Source of the DNA: CBIHNH01 sp966211425
Lineage (GTDB): Bacteria > Patescibacteriota > Saccharimonadia > Saccharimonadales > Saccharimonadaceae
Assembly: GCA_966211425.1 (NCBI GenBank)
Contig: CBIHNH010000004.1
Location: 1-32,472 of the forward strand
Direction: 5' to 3'
Length of the DNA stretch: 32,472 nucleotides
A program made the translations under genes and the position numbers. The notes under the pieces are model-generated. The model did not search any database. It had not been told where the DNA came from and saw nothing but the letters and a program-made list of their open reading frames with translations. How positions within the stretch are numbered: position 1 is the first letter of the stretch; each line of letters begins with the position of its first letter. This document shows, one piece after another, positions 6,886 to 14,306 of the stretch.

Positions 6886-8085
6886 TTACGCGGTGAGCTG
6901 TTGATCTGCCCGGTCTGCTACAGCACCGATGAGCCGTTGGACTGAACGGCGATGAGTTTGCCTAGCTTCTTTGGTTTCAACTCCCGTGAGTGCAGTATGG
7001 AGCCGCAAAATATCGTCACCGCCGCCAGCGAGGGAGGCTATCTTTTGGTGATGCGCCCATAGTTCGCGACGAAGACCGTTGATGTATGCGAGGCGTTGCT
7101 CATCCTCACCCATCATACTCATATCAAACAGACTCTCATCCTCGTCTATTTCGCCACGGAGTTTGGCGGATAACTCACGAGCCAACATCATTTGGCCCTG
7201 TATGTACTTTTTTGCTGCCGTGCTGTTCAGACCCTCGCTCTGGATGTGGCCGATGTAGCTGCCCACTTTGATCCTGTAGGCTTCGTCGAAGTCTTCGCGT
7301 AGCTCATCTGAGATGGTGTCGTTCGCGCCAATACCAAAGTTTGCTGCGATGTTATCGAGTATGGTTTCCGACGCTTTACCGAGCTCGACCGCAGCGTTAT
7401 AGGATAAAGTTCCAGAAAATACGAAGTCACGAGCTCGATCAGGAAGCCGAGCGAAACCGATGGCTTCAGCTAAAACTTTACGGCTAAACTTTCCTTTGTT
7501 GAGCCGAGCAAACTCTGACGGCGTCTTCCACCGATCATGGCGCTTCCCGTACTCATAGGTCTCTACGATAGCCATAGCCTGGCGTTCCTGAGCGGGTTTT
7601 GAGTGCAAGTTCTCGTCCAGCTGCAGGGAAATGATCTCAGATGGATCAGATACCTTGTGAAGCTTGGACATTATCGAGAACGAACGACCAAACTCATCCT
7701 CTTGCTCGAGCTGCAGTATTGCCTCGGTTCGCGTATGTCCGGCTATGACGAGGTAAAAAAAGCCGTTTTCGTCTCTCTTGTCTACATAATCCTGAAGAGC
7801 CACGTCGCTACCCCAAAGGTCGTTGACGAAGTATATGTACTCCTCCAGCTGGAACTCATCCATAACGGCAACGTCTATAGGGTTGAGCAAGCCGTTCACG
7901 CGAAGTGACGCCTTGAGATCTTTGAGATCCGGGTTCATGCCTATGCGGATCTGCGGCATGACAATCAAATCCCGTGCGGGTATAGCGCGCTGTTCGTGCT
8001 CGCCAAAAATCTTTATTTCAGGAGTTACCAGCTCCTTTTCCCCCTCACGTATCATCTCCTGCAAGTATGCAATGCTTCCGTTCAT
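6886..8085 (-). CDS. ParB/Srx-domain protein, stand-alone
   Basis: The N-terminal half resembles the ParB CTPase/nuclease-like domain: a segment LRVNGLLNPIDV (61-72), then VIAGHTRTEAI (113-123) in the place of the GERR/GHRR box, then QLDENLHSKPAQERQAMA (155-172) like the ENLxR/R box. A helical region at about 186-215 has the look of the KorB-type helix-turn-helix. The C-terminal 200 residues are helical and not recognised. No parA gene neighbours it and no parS-like palindrome is seen, so a role in chromosome segregation is not supported; RepB/ParB-like regulators are as likely. At 399 residues it is longer than typical ParB. It faces the endonuclease III-like gene across 79 bp and may share control with it. 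No ribosome site is seen. Confidence 0.75.
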   Translation of the reverse strand: MNGSIAYLQEMIREGEKELVTPEIKIFGEHEQRAIPARDLIVMPQIRIGMNPDLKDLKASLRVNGLLNPIDVAVMDEFQLEEYIYFVNDLWGSDVALQDYVDKRDENGFFYLVIAGHTRTEAILQLEQEDEFGRSFSIMSKLHKVSDPSEIISLQLDENLHSKPAQERQAMAIVETYEYGKRHDRWKTPSEFARLNKGKFSRKVLAEAIGFARLPDRARDFVFSGTLSYNAAVELGKASETILDNIAANFGIGANDTISDELREDFDEAYRIKVGSYIGHIQSEGLNSTAAKKYIQGQMMLARELSAKLRGEIDEDESLFDMSMMGEDEQRLAYINGLRRELWAHHQKIASLAGGGDDILRLHTALTGVETKEARQTHRRSVQRLIGAVADRADQQLTA

Positions 8086-8164
8086 TAGGCAACGGAAAAT
8101 CGTTGTATTTTTATTACTCTTACGCTTGCTACTAAGGTCGACTATCTGTTTTGATAGAGTTCAT

Positions 8165-9517
8165 ATGACTGAGCATCGCGAAGCCCGAGAACCTCACGGC
8201 AACATCGAAGTATTTGCCGAAATCCATGGTATCGATCTGCCGACGTGTCGGCAAAGCGCCTTGTGGGCAAGGGAATGGAGCTATCTGCTCGAAACGGCGG
8301 TTGGTGAGCTGGGTTCGGAAGCTGACATAGACGCTAGTTTCATCAAGACAGCGAGAGAAGAAGCGGCGCGCGACCTCGGAGAACGGCTGCCGCGCGATCA
8401 TAACGGCGCGCCTAGCTTTCGCGCTGAGTTTGCCGCCACGGAAATGCTCTACAGGGGACATCCTGACGGGGACGTACTCCGCGACATACTCGAGGGTTCC
8501 GGCCCGCACCCGGTGCCGCACTTCGGCCGGCTCGACGTCATGCTCGACACGCTGCTCGCTGAACGAGCCAATAACCGCTTTCCGTATTATCTTGACGCCG
8601 CCCAGTTACCTCAAGATGAACGCAACATGCCACCCGAGCTGCCACGTGGCGGAGCGGAGCACGCTAACTTTCTGTTCGCAACATGTTACTACATGCGCGG
8701 TGGCATCAAGTCGTTTGCTGCATTTCGCGGCCTGTCAGCGCTCTACAGTGAGGATCCAACACTGTTCGATCCGAACGAGGCCAAAGACCGTGACCCAGCA
8801 CTGATCGCCAAGGCGCTCGAGCAGGTCGGACTCGGCTTCAGTAAAAACGTTATCGCCGGACAGTGGGTACGCAATGCCGAACGGCTGAGTGAACTCTATG
8901 ACGGTGACGTCCGTCGCGTGTTCGACGGCACAACCGACTACAGCGAACTACTTCGCCGCATCCAAAACAAGAACGGTCGCGGCTTTGCCGGTTTCCAGGA
9001 GAAAATGACCAGTATGCTGGCGTATTATCTTATGGCCGAAAAGTTGATCCCGTATTTTGACTTCCCGTTGCCGGTAGACTTTCACGTACTGCGTGTCAGC
9101 GCAGCTAACCAGATCATCACGTTCGAAAATCTACCAGAAGACAGCGACATCTACCACGAAAAGACGTTGGCCATGCTCCGGGCCATGTATCACGACTACT
9201 CCGTGACACATGGCGTCAGTCAGCTAGATGTCTGCGACGCTGTATGGTCGCTCTCCTCGGCCATTTGTGGCAGCCAACCCGGAAATATCATGCTCGAGCC
9301 AAACAAGTCCGAAGGCAGACAGGGCCGCAGCACGCTCATCTATCCTCTCGAGATAGATGTCAACGACCCGAACCAACAGAGGATGTACGAACGATCATGC
9401 GCCTTGTGCCCACTCGAGGACAGTTGCGAACTGAACTTTCCGAGCAAACGCTACTACGTGCAAGGCAAGATGATCGGAACACCTCGTATTCGCTTTCCGC
9501 GCACAACGCTGTTTTAG
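8165..9517 (+). CDS. Endonuclease III/HhH-GPD-like protein with Fe-S cysteine motif
   Basis: The middle of this 450-residue protein recalls HhH-GPD DNA glycosylases: a GFAGFQEKMTSML segment (273-285) in the place of the helix-hairpin-helix, followed by PVDFHVLRV (303-311), which matches the catalytic VDxHVxR block with Asp305. Near the C-terminus CALCPLEDSC (412-421) gives C-x2-C-x5-C, the last three ligands of the endonuclease III [4Fe-4S] loop; the fourth may be Cys368, after VWSLSSAIC, with about 37 extra residues inserted. The N-terminal 170 residues are not recognised. ATG 8165 is chosen because a -10-like GATAGA ends 6 nt before it; the frame is open upstream but would overlap the divergent ParB-like gene. 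Base-excision repair or a related nucleic-acid role is inference. Confidence 0.6.
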   Translation: MTEHREAREPHGNIEVFAEIHGIDLPTCRQSALWAREWSYLLETAVGELGSEADIDASFIKTAREEAARDLGERLPRDHNGAPSFRAEFAATEMLYRGHPDGDVLRDILEGSGPHPVPHFGRLDVMLDTLLAERANNRFPYYLDAAQLPQDERNMPPELPRGGAEHANFLFATCYYMRGGIKSFAAFRGLSALYSEDPTLFDPNEAKDRDPALIAKALEQVGLGFSKNVIAGQWVRNAERLSELYDGDVRRVFDGTTDYSELLRRIQNKNGRGFAGFQEKMTSMLAYYLMAEKLIPYFDFPLPVDFHVLRVSAANQIITFENLPEDSDIYHEKTLAMLRAMYHDYSVTHGVSQLDVCDAVWSLSSAICGSQPGNIMLEPNKSEGRQGRSTLIYPLEIDVNDPNQQRMYERSCALCPLEDSCELNFPSKRYYVQGKMIGTPRIRFPRTTLF

Positions 9518-9522
9518 GGGTC

Positions 9523-9528
9523 TATAAT
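9523..9528 (+). promoter_or_regulatory. -10 box of the CobO-like gene (leaderless)
   Basis: A perfect TATAAT ends 7 nt before ATG 9536 and lies in the 18-bp gap after the previous stop. No -35 is clear. Confidence 0.6.
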
Positions 9529-9535
9529 AAAAGTA

Positions 9536-10105
9536 ATGAAAGACAGCGAAAACTTCCAACAAAAAGACAGTGTCGTACTCGTCTACACTGGCGAAGGCAA
9601 AGGCAAGACCAGCGCCAGCCTCGGGCTCCTCGTGCGAGCGCTCGGTGCTGGCTGGCGGGTCGCCTACGTCCAGTTCATCAAGCTGTGGGATGTATCAGAA
9701 CACCAGTTCATCCGCGATATCATGCCGATCTACGAGGAACGGTTTGATTTTTACAAAGGCGGTCTTGGGTTTTACGAGCTCGGTGAGCTCAGTAGCGATG
9801 CGAGTGACGATGACCACAAAGCCCAAGCGCGGGCAACCTACGACTTTGCCTATCAGGCCGCGGTGAGCGGGGACTACCAACTCGTAATCTGTGATGAGAT
9901 AAACAACGCGGTACATGACGGGTTACTAGAAAAGGCCGATCTCGAGAAACTTCTGAGCGATCGGCACGAAAAAACTAGCCTATGCCTCACGGGACGGGAT
10001 TTTCCAAAAGAACTGCTGACGGGCGTCGATATTGCGACTAACATGACCAAACTGAAACATCACTTCGACGATAACTACATCGCCAACAAAGGTATCGACT
10101 ACTAG
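9536..10105 (+). CDS. CobO/BtuR-type ATP:corrinoid adenosyltransferase-like P-loop protein
   Basis: The 189-residue protein has the CobO family P-loop GEGKGKTS (19-26) right after strand VYT, a Walker B-like VICDEIN near residue 120, and the family C-terminal block: TGRDFPKELL, then KLKHHFDD and NKGIDY. CobO transfers the adenosyl group of ATP to cob(I)alamin. No other cobalamin gene is visible here, and such small genomes rarely make or use B12, so the real substrate is uncertain. No ribosome site precedes ATG 9536; the TATAAT box 7 nt upstream predicts a leaderless mRNA. It ends 87 nt before the next gene. Confidence 0.8.
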   Translation: MKDSENFQQKDSVVLVYTGEGKGKTSASLGLLVRALGAGWRVAYVQFIKLWDVSEHQFIRDIMPIYEERFDFYKGGLGFYELGELSSDASDDDHKAQARATYDFAYQAAVSGDYQLVICDEINNAVHDGLLEKADLEKLLSDRHEKTSLCLTGRDFPKELLTGVDIATNMTKLKHHFDDNYIANKGIDY

Positions 10106-10117
10106 ACAAAAAACTTG

Positions 10118-10192
10118 TATAATATACTCATAAGCGCACGGGTTCCCCTGTGTGTTTTCGCATCTTCAACCAACCGAGGAGGGGTGAGCATA
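10118..10192 (+). promoter_or_regulatory. Promoter and structured leader of the 10193 gene
   Basis: TATAAT (10118-10123) and an overlapping TATACT (10123-10128) are followed by a leader of about 60 nt. It starts with a 9-bp hairpin (10134-10142 with 10147-10155, loop TTCC, three G-U pairs) and ends in a strong ribosome site GAGGAGG (10176-10182) 10 nt before the GTG. This contrasts with the leaderless genes around it. Confidence 0.55.
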
Positions 10193-10810
10193 GTGGCTCG
10201 CAGAAGTAGGGGACCCGGTGGCGGGTTGAAAAAAAGGGTCAGGACCACGTTCCGCAAGATCGACCCGACGACCTATCTTGTCATGCGCAACCGAAGCATC
10301 AAGCTGATACCAGCAAACTGGAGGGAGTATCTCGCCACGGTGGTGTTCACCTGGTGTGACAACCCTCCACGACACTTCACGGCTGGCGGTGCACCGCAGC
10401 GCAAGATCCCGCGACCGGGGGTGCACATTGCCTTCGGTAGCCTCCCGACGGGGATGATCGAGTTCACGCTTGATCGGGACAGCTCCACAGCCTATTGGCA
10501 GCATCGAGCGATCGATTGGGCTTTGAGCCTCTGCGACGTCAAAGGCTGGCCCGTGCCGAAGGCGAAAAGTCGGATCGGCAAGAGCGGGGAGTGCTTCGTC
10601 AATACGGGGCTCTATCTCAGCGACCGGCACACCTTCAGTCCATCACGGCTCGAAGGCGTAGAGGGTATCGACTCCCATCACCTCGAGCAGTACTTGGCAC
10701 GTCGCGGCAAAGCCGAGCTCCTCGGCATCAAGACTGTCTGCGGTGAGCCGTGCCCATGTCGAAGCAATCTGCCGAAGCTCTGGCAGCTCGGGTGGGAGAT
10801 GCACTACTGA
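10193..10810 (+). CDS. Orphan basic protein, 205 aa, with Cys-rich C-terminus
   Basis: Not recognised. The first 20 residues are very basic and Gly-rich, suggestive of nucleic-acid contact; the core contains a Trp-rich region (YWQHRAIDWALSL at 101-113, then GWPVPKAK) and the tail has CGEPCPC (183-189), a possible metal site with Cys114 and Cys134. There is no signal or membrane helix. The GTG start at 10193 is chosen from the strong GAGGAGG site; a GTG at 10184 would touch that site. The gene has its own promoter, a hairpin leader and a 17-bp terminator stem, so it is a self-contained unit between the CobO-like gene and the glycan cluster, as often seen for acquired genes. An antisense frame (10630-10166) is open but has no start signals. 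Confidence 0.65.
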   Translation: MARRSRGPGGGLKKRVRTTFRKIDPTTYLVMRNRSIKLIPANWREYLATVVFTWCDNPPRHFTAGGAPQRKIPRPGVHIAFGSLPTGMIEFTLDRDSSTAYWQHRAIDWALSLCDVKGWPVPKAKSRIGKSGECFVNTGLYLSDRHTFSPSRLEGVEGIDSHHLEQYLARRGKAELLGIKTVCGEPCPCRSNLPKLWQLGWEMHY

Positions 10811-10813
10811 ACA

Positions 10814-10859
10814 CCTGGTGATGCTCGCGAAATTCTCGCGAGCATCACCAGGATTTTTT
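10814..10859 (+). terminator. Very strong Rho-independent terminator
   Basis: CCTGGTGATGCTCGCGA (10814-10830) and its perfect reverse complement (10836-10852) form a 17-bp stem with a 5-nt loop, followed by ATTTTTT. The T-run is on the plus strand. Its end overlaps the last bases of the convergent glycosyltransferase gene. Confidence 0.92.
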
Positions 10860-12186
10860 ATTTGCCGAATATATTCTTTTTTATATCAAACTGCTTGCTC
10901 GCGTGGCGGGCGACGGCGGTTTCGTAGAGTTTTTCGAGCTTTTTGACCTGACCCTCTTCGGTGAACTGGCCGGAGAGTTCACGGCTGCGCGCGCCGAAAT
11001 CTTTGCGAAGCTTGGCGTCACCAAGTAGTCGTGAGACAGCTTCGGCAAACGCGCTGATATCATTTGGTACGATATAGCCATTTTCACCGTCAAAGACAAC
11101 CTCGGAAAGTTCACGGTCAATCATCACGACAGGGAGGCCTGCGTGCGCTGCTTCATGAAGAACCCAAGCCTGCGTATCAGTGAGCGATGGAAAGGCGAAT
11201 ACGCTGCTCGTGTCGTAGATTCGACCGAGCTCTTCGCGCGGCAAGGCCCCGGTAAAGGTGATGCGGTCTGCGCACGATGAGTCGGCCGCCATCTGCTCTA
11301 ACGTCGCGCGGTACTCAAAATCACCAACGAACAACAGTCGGGTATCGGGGTTAGCCATACAGACCTGCTCCATGACCGGTATCAACATCGCTAGGTTTTT
11401 CTCAGCGCCGAGCCGACCGACAAAGGTTACGAGTTTGTCGCTCTTTGCGATGCCGTACTCTTCGCGGAAGGAGGCTTGCTGGGCTTTCGTGCTCTGCGGG
11501 AGCGGCGTTACGCCATCGGGCTTGAGCGTCACCGTATAGCGGTAGTTATCACTCAGTTGCCAACTCTCGAGTTGGTTTTTCGACTTTCGGCTAAGCGCGA
11601 CGACAGCGTCACATTTGCTATAGACGAGCGTCACCATGCGTTCAACGATATCGATATTCCACTCGACGCGACCACGGCGTGGGCGGTAGAGCTTCATGAT
11701 CTCTCGGAGGTCTTTGCCGTCGACTTTGACCGTAAAAGGAAGTAGCGCGATCAGCGCTAAGAGACCCGGCAAGAGCAGCCCGTCACGGTAGTGTTCGACG
11801 TATTCGCGGAGATCAGTACAGTGCTGCGCAACGAGTGGCGTGCCAGTCTTGAACGCAGCATACACGCCCATCAGGCCAACCTGTCCCGGCGTAAAGAAAT
11901 GGATAACATCGAGGTCTAGGTCTCTTATCTGACGATGGACGCGCGGCGGGAAGAACAGGCTCGTGTCGTAGTCATCATAGAAAGCACCCTTAACACTCGG
12001 GAAACGGATGATGTGTTCGTCCTCATCGAAAGCGATCGCGTTCTTACTCGGGCGAATCGAACGGGCAGGGCAAAAAATGTAAACTTCATGTCCGAGTTCT
12101 TCGAGGTGTTTTTTTGTTGATTCGACCACAAACACGATGCCATTAATAGACGGTCGGTATGTGTCAGTGAACAATCCGATTTTCAT
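10858..12186 (-). CDS. Glycosyltransferase family 4 (GT-B), 442 aa
   Basis: A nucleotide-sugar-dependent transferase. It opens with the GT-B signature MKIGLFTDTYRPSINGIV (acceptor-side Rossmann fold, Gly loop). The second domain starts around KLVTFVGRLGAEKNLAML and has TDTQAWVLHEAAHAGLPVV near the sugar-binding site, where the family's first Glu is replaced by the TDTQ variant common in diacylglycerol or mannosyl transferases. A hydrophobic stretch around GLLLPGLLALIALLPF may dip into the membrane, which fits a lipid acceptor. An extended -10 (TGCTATACT; TATACT at 12203-12198) ends 11 nt before ATG 12186. It is divergent from the glycoside hydrolase gene. The exact sugar and acceptor are unknown. 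Confidence 0.85.
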   Translation of the reverse strand: MKIGLFTDTYRPSINGIVFVVESTKKHLEELGHEVYIFCPARSIRPSKNAIAFDEDEHIIRFPSVKGAFYDDYDTSLFFPPRVHRQIRDLDLDVIHFFTPGQVGLMGVYAAFKTGTPLVAQHCTDLREYVEHYRDGLLLPGLLALIALLPFTVKVDGKDLREIMKLYRPRRGRVEWNIDIVERMVTLVYSKCDAVVALSRKSKNQLESWQLSDNYRYTVTLKPDGVTPLPQSTKAQQASFREEYGIAKSDKLVTFVGRLGAEKNLAMLIPVMEQVCMANPDTRLLFVGDFEYRATLEQMAADSSCADRITFTGALPREELGRIYDTSSVFAFPSLTDTQAWVLHEAAHAGLPVVMIDRELSEVVFDGENGYIVPNDISAFAEAVSRLLGDAKLRKDFGARSRELSGQFTEEGQVKKLEKLYETAVARHASKQFDIKKNIFGK

Positions 12187-12197
12187 TGCTTATGCCC

Positions 12198-12206
12198 AGT
12201 ATAGCA
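12198..12206 (-). promoter_or_regulatory. Extended -10 promoter of the GT4 gene
   Basis: On the minus strand TG (12206-12205), one base, then TATACT (12203-12198), 11 nt before the ATG. The transcript would have a leader of only a few nucleotides. Confidence 0.55.
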
Positions 12207-12249
12207 AAAAGGTCGCTTTTACCGTACACTACAGGTAACGTAAAAGCTT

Positions 12250-13305
12250 ATGGCAAAGAAACAAAAAGTATCCCATCTCTCTTCGCTCAAACCACGTAAA
12301 TGGTGGCACTGGCTACTGGTGGTTACCGGTACGCTACTCGTCATGATGTATTCGGCACCGTGGTGGAACCCCGTCGTCTTTCCACCGGTAAAAGATCCTA
12401 TTATCGGTGTCAGCTTTTCCGAAAAACGCTCGAGTGAGCTGGGGCTGGACTGGAAAGCTAACTATACCGCGCTACTCGACGATATGCATATCAAGACATT
12501 TCGTCTCATGAGCTACTGGGACCTGCACGAACCCGCACGCGGGCAGTATGACTTCTCGACCCTCGACTGGCAGATCGAAGAAGCCGCAAAGCGTGGCGTG
12601 ACTGTAACGCTCGCGCTCGGACAGCGCCAACCACGATGGCCAGAGTGTCACCAACCGGCGTGGACGAACGACCTGAGCGGCCAAGCATGGCGAGAGGCCC
12701 TCTACGACTATCTAGAGGTTGTTGTGAAACGCTACGAAAAGTATCCGAACATCATCTCATGGCAGCTCGAGAACGAAGCGGTCAACGAATGGTTTGGCCT
12801 GTGCGGCAAACCAGACCGCGAGCGTATCCATGCCGAATACGAGCTGGTTGACCGGCTCTCAAACAAGCCAATATGGATGAGCCTCAGCGACCAACAGGGC
12901 CTACCGTTTAGAGTGCCCGTGCCCGAAAAATGGGGCTACTCCGTTTACCGCACGGTTTGGAGCGAAAAGACCTGGCCATACAAAGGCTATCTCACCTATC
13001 CAACACCTATCTGGTATCACAAGCTGCGCGCAGCCGTGATCAAATCCTACACCGGGCGCGACGTCTACATCCACGAACTCCAACTCGAGCCTTGGGGTCC
13101 GATCGACACGAAGGAACTATCCGTCGAGGAACAAGACAAATCCATGAGCCCGTGGCAGATACAAAACAGCGTGCTGTTTGCACGCGAGATCGGCGTACGC
13201 GAGATCTACACGTGGGGCGGAGAATGGTGGTATTGGCGCATGGTTAACGGCGACCCGAGCGTCTGGAACAACGTCAAACAGACTTTCGAAGACGCTCAGC
13301 GCTAA
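12250..13305 (+). CDS. Membrane-anchored clan GH-A glycoside hydrolase
   Basis: The 351-residue protein has a basic N-terminus and one membrane helix (about 18-36), then an extracellular TIM-barrel catalytic domain. FRLMSYWDLHEPARGQYDF (84-102) is the typical second strand of GH5/GH42-like enzymes; the acid/base is Glu176 in WQLENE (171-176) and the nucleophile probably Glu276 in IHELQLEPWG. Trp-rich loops near the C-terminus would line a sugar cleft. It probably cuts beta-linked glycans at the cell surface, perhaps of a host or partner cell; that is inference. It is divergent from one GT4 gene and its stop overlaps the convergent GT4 gene at 13302 by 4 bp. A weak TAACGT lies 7 nt before the ATG. 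Confidence 0.8.
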   Translation: MAKKQKVSHLSSLKPRKWWHWLLVVTGTLLVMMYSAPWWNPVVFPPVKDPIIGVSFSEKRSSELGLDWKANYTALLDDMHIKTFRLMSYWDLHEPARGQYDFSTLDWQIEEAAKRGVTVTLALGQRQPRWPECHQPAWTNDLSGQAWREALYDYLEVVVKRYEKYPNIISWQLENEAVNEWFGLCGKPDRERIHAEYELVDRLSNKPIWMSLSDQQGLPFRVPVPEKWGYSVYRTVWSEKTWPYKGYLTYPTPIWYHKLRAAVIKSYTGRDVYIHELQLEPWGPIDTKELSVEEQDKSMSPWQIQNSVLFAREIGVREIYTWGGEWWYWRMVNGDPSVWNNVKQTFEDAQR

Positions 13306-14306
13306 CTTGCAAGTAGCTCGTGGTAGATTTCAGAGACACGCGCGGCGCCAGCCTTGGCGTCAAACCGTTTTGCGATGCATTTATCCGACAACCGCTGGGC
13401 ATTGCGATACGAACCTTCGTTGAACCGGAGCCGTTTAAGCGCTTCGACGACAGTCTGATCGGTTACCATCGTCGCTCCTTTGCGAAAAGTCTCGTCGTAG
13501 TCAGGGATATCTCGCAGCACGATGGGAAGTCCAGCGGCGGCAGCCTCAACGACGACCAGCCCAAACGTTTCCTGCTCGGATGGCAGCCAAAAGACGTCTG
13601 CAGCCTGGTAGTACTGTTTGACTTCTTCGAGCTTGATCGTGCCGGTGCAGGTAAAGTTTCGCGGCGCATTATCGAGCATCCTTTGCATGGCCCCATGTTC
13701 AGCCGCGAGCTTACCGAACGGCATACCGCCTACCCAGACAAAGTTCACGTCCGGAAGCTGCCTGGCTGCGGTGATAAACGCATCAACACGCTTGCGCGGC
13801 TGAACCTGGCCAGCTCCCATCACAACCCACGTATCTTCTGACATATTGAGCGCCTCACGCGCATCAACCTTATCCTGTAGGGTCGTATGGTACCGCTCAG
13901 TATCGATAAGGTTATAGGTAACTTCGATCGGTTTTTTCACGCCAAGTTTTTCCAGCTCGCGCCGGGTCTCGTCTGACACGGCAAACACCACGTCTGCTTT
14001 GTTATAAAACCATCTGAGATAGACACGGGCGAGCGGCAACCAGAACCGGGCACCGACGAGACTACCGACGAGCGATGCCGGTACGATATGAGCTGATACG
14101 ATTTTCCGAGAACGGTCAAGGAGTAACCGCCTGAGCGCATAGAACCCAACGGTATGAAAATGTGTAATATCCGCCGGACCGGACGTATTTACCACTACAT
14201 CAGCATCGGTGTATTTCCTGAGGGCGTTGGTCAGCTCGACATAGGCCGTATGAACCCCGTGCCCCTGGACGGTAAACTCACTTTCAGACACTACAGAAAC
14301 GCGCAC
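13302..14306 (-). CDS. Glycosyltransferase family 4 (GT-B), 334 aa
   Basis: A second GT4 enzyme. It starts VRVSVVSESEFTVQGHGVH, a normal GT-B opening with Gly-rich acceptor loop, has VVMGAGQVQPRKRVD at the start of the donor domain and the complete E-x7-E motif in QETFGLVVVEAAAAGLP. I prefer GTG 14306 as start, since GGAGA lies about 9 nt upstream and the GTG overlaps the previous stop as TAGTG, a translational-coupling pattern; ATG 14321 is possible and adds five residues. It is co-transcribed with the 14306-15835 hydrolase, which suggests action on the same glucan or surface glycan. It is convergent with the GH-A gene. Confidence 0.85.
   Translation of the reverse strand: MRVSVVSESEFTVQGHGVHTAYVELTNALRKYTDADVVVNTSGPADITHFHTVGFYALRRLLLDRSRKIVSAHIVPASLVGSLVGARFWLPLARVYLRWFYNKADVVFAVSDETRRELEKLGVKKPIEVTYNLIDTERYHTTLQDKVDAREALNMSEDTWVVMGAGQVQPRKRVDAFITAARQLPDVNFVWVGGMPFGKLAAEHGAMQRMLDNAPRNFTCTGTIKLEEVKQYYQAADVFWLPSEQETFGLVVVEAAAAGLPIVLRDIPDYDETFRKGATMVTDQTVVEALKRLRFNEGSYRNAQRLSDKCIAKRFDAKAGAARVSEIYHELLAS

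Noticed and set aside
6886..8164. Chromosome partition locus
   Set aside because: No ParA gene and no parS-type palindrome near the ParB-like gene.
10166..10630. 154-codon minus-strand frame opposite the orphan 10193 gene
   Set aside because: The plus strand has promoter, ribosome site and terminator; the minus frame has none.
12930..13247. 105-codon plus-strand frame within the glycoside hydrolase
   Set aside because: Different frame of a gene with catalytic motifs; Arg/His-rich shadow composition.
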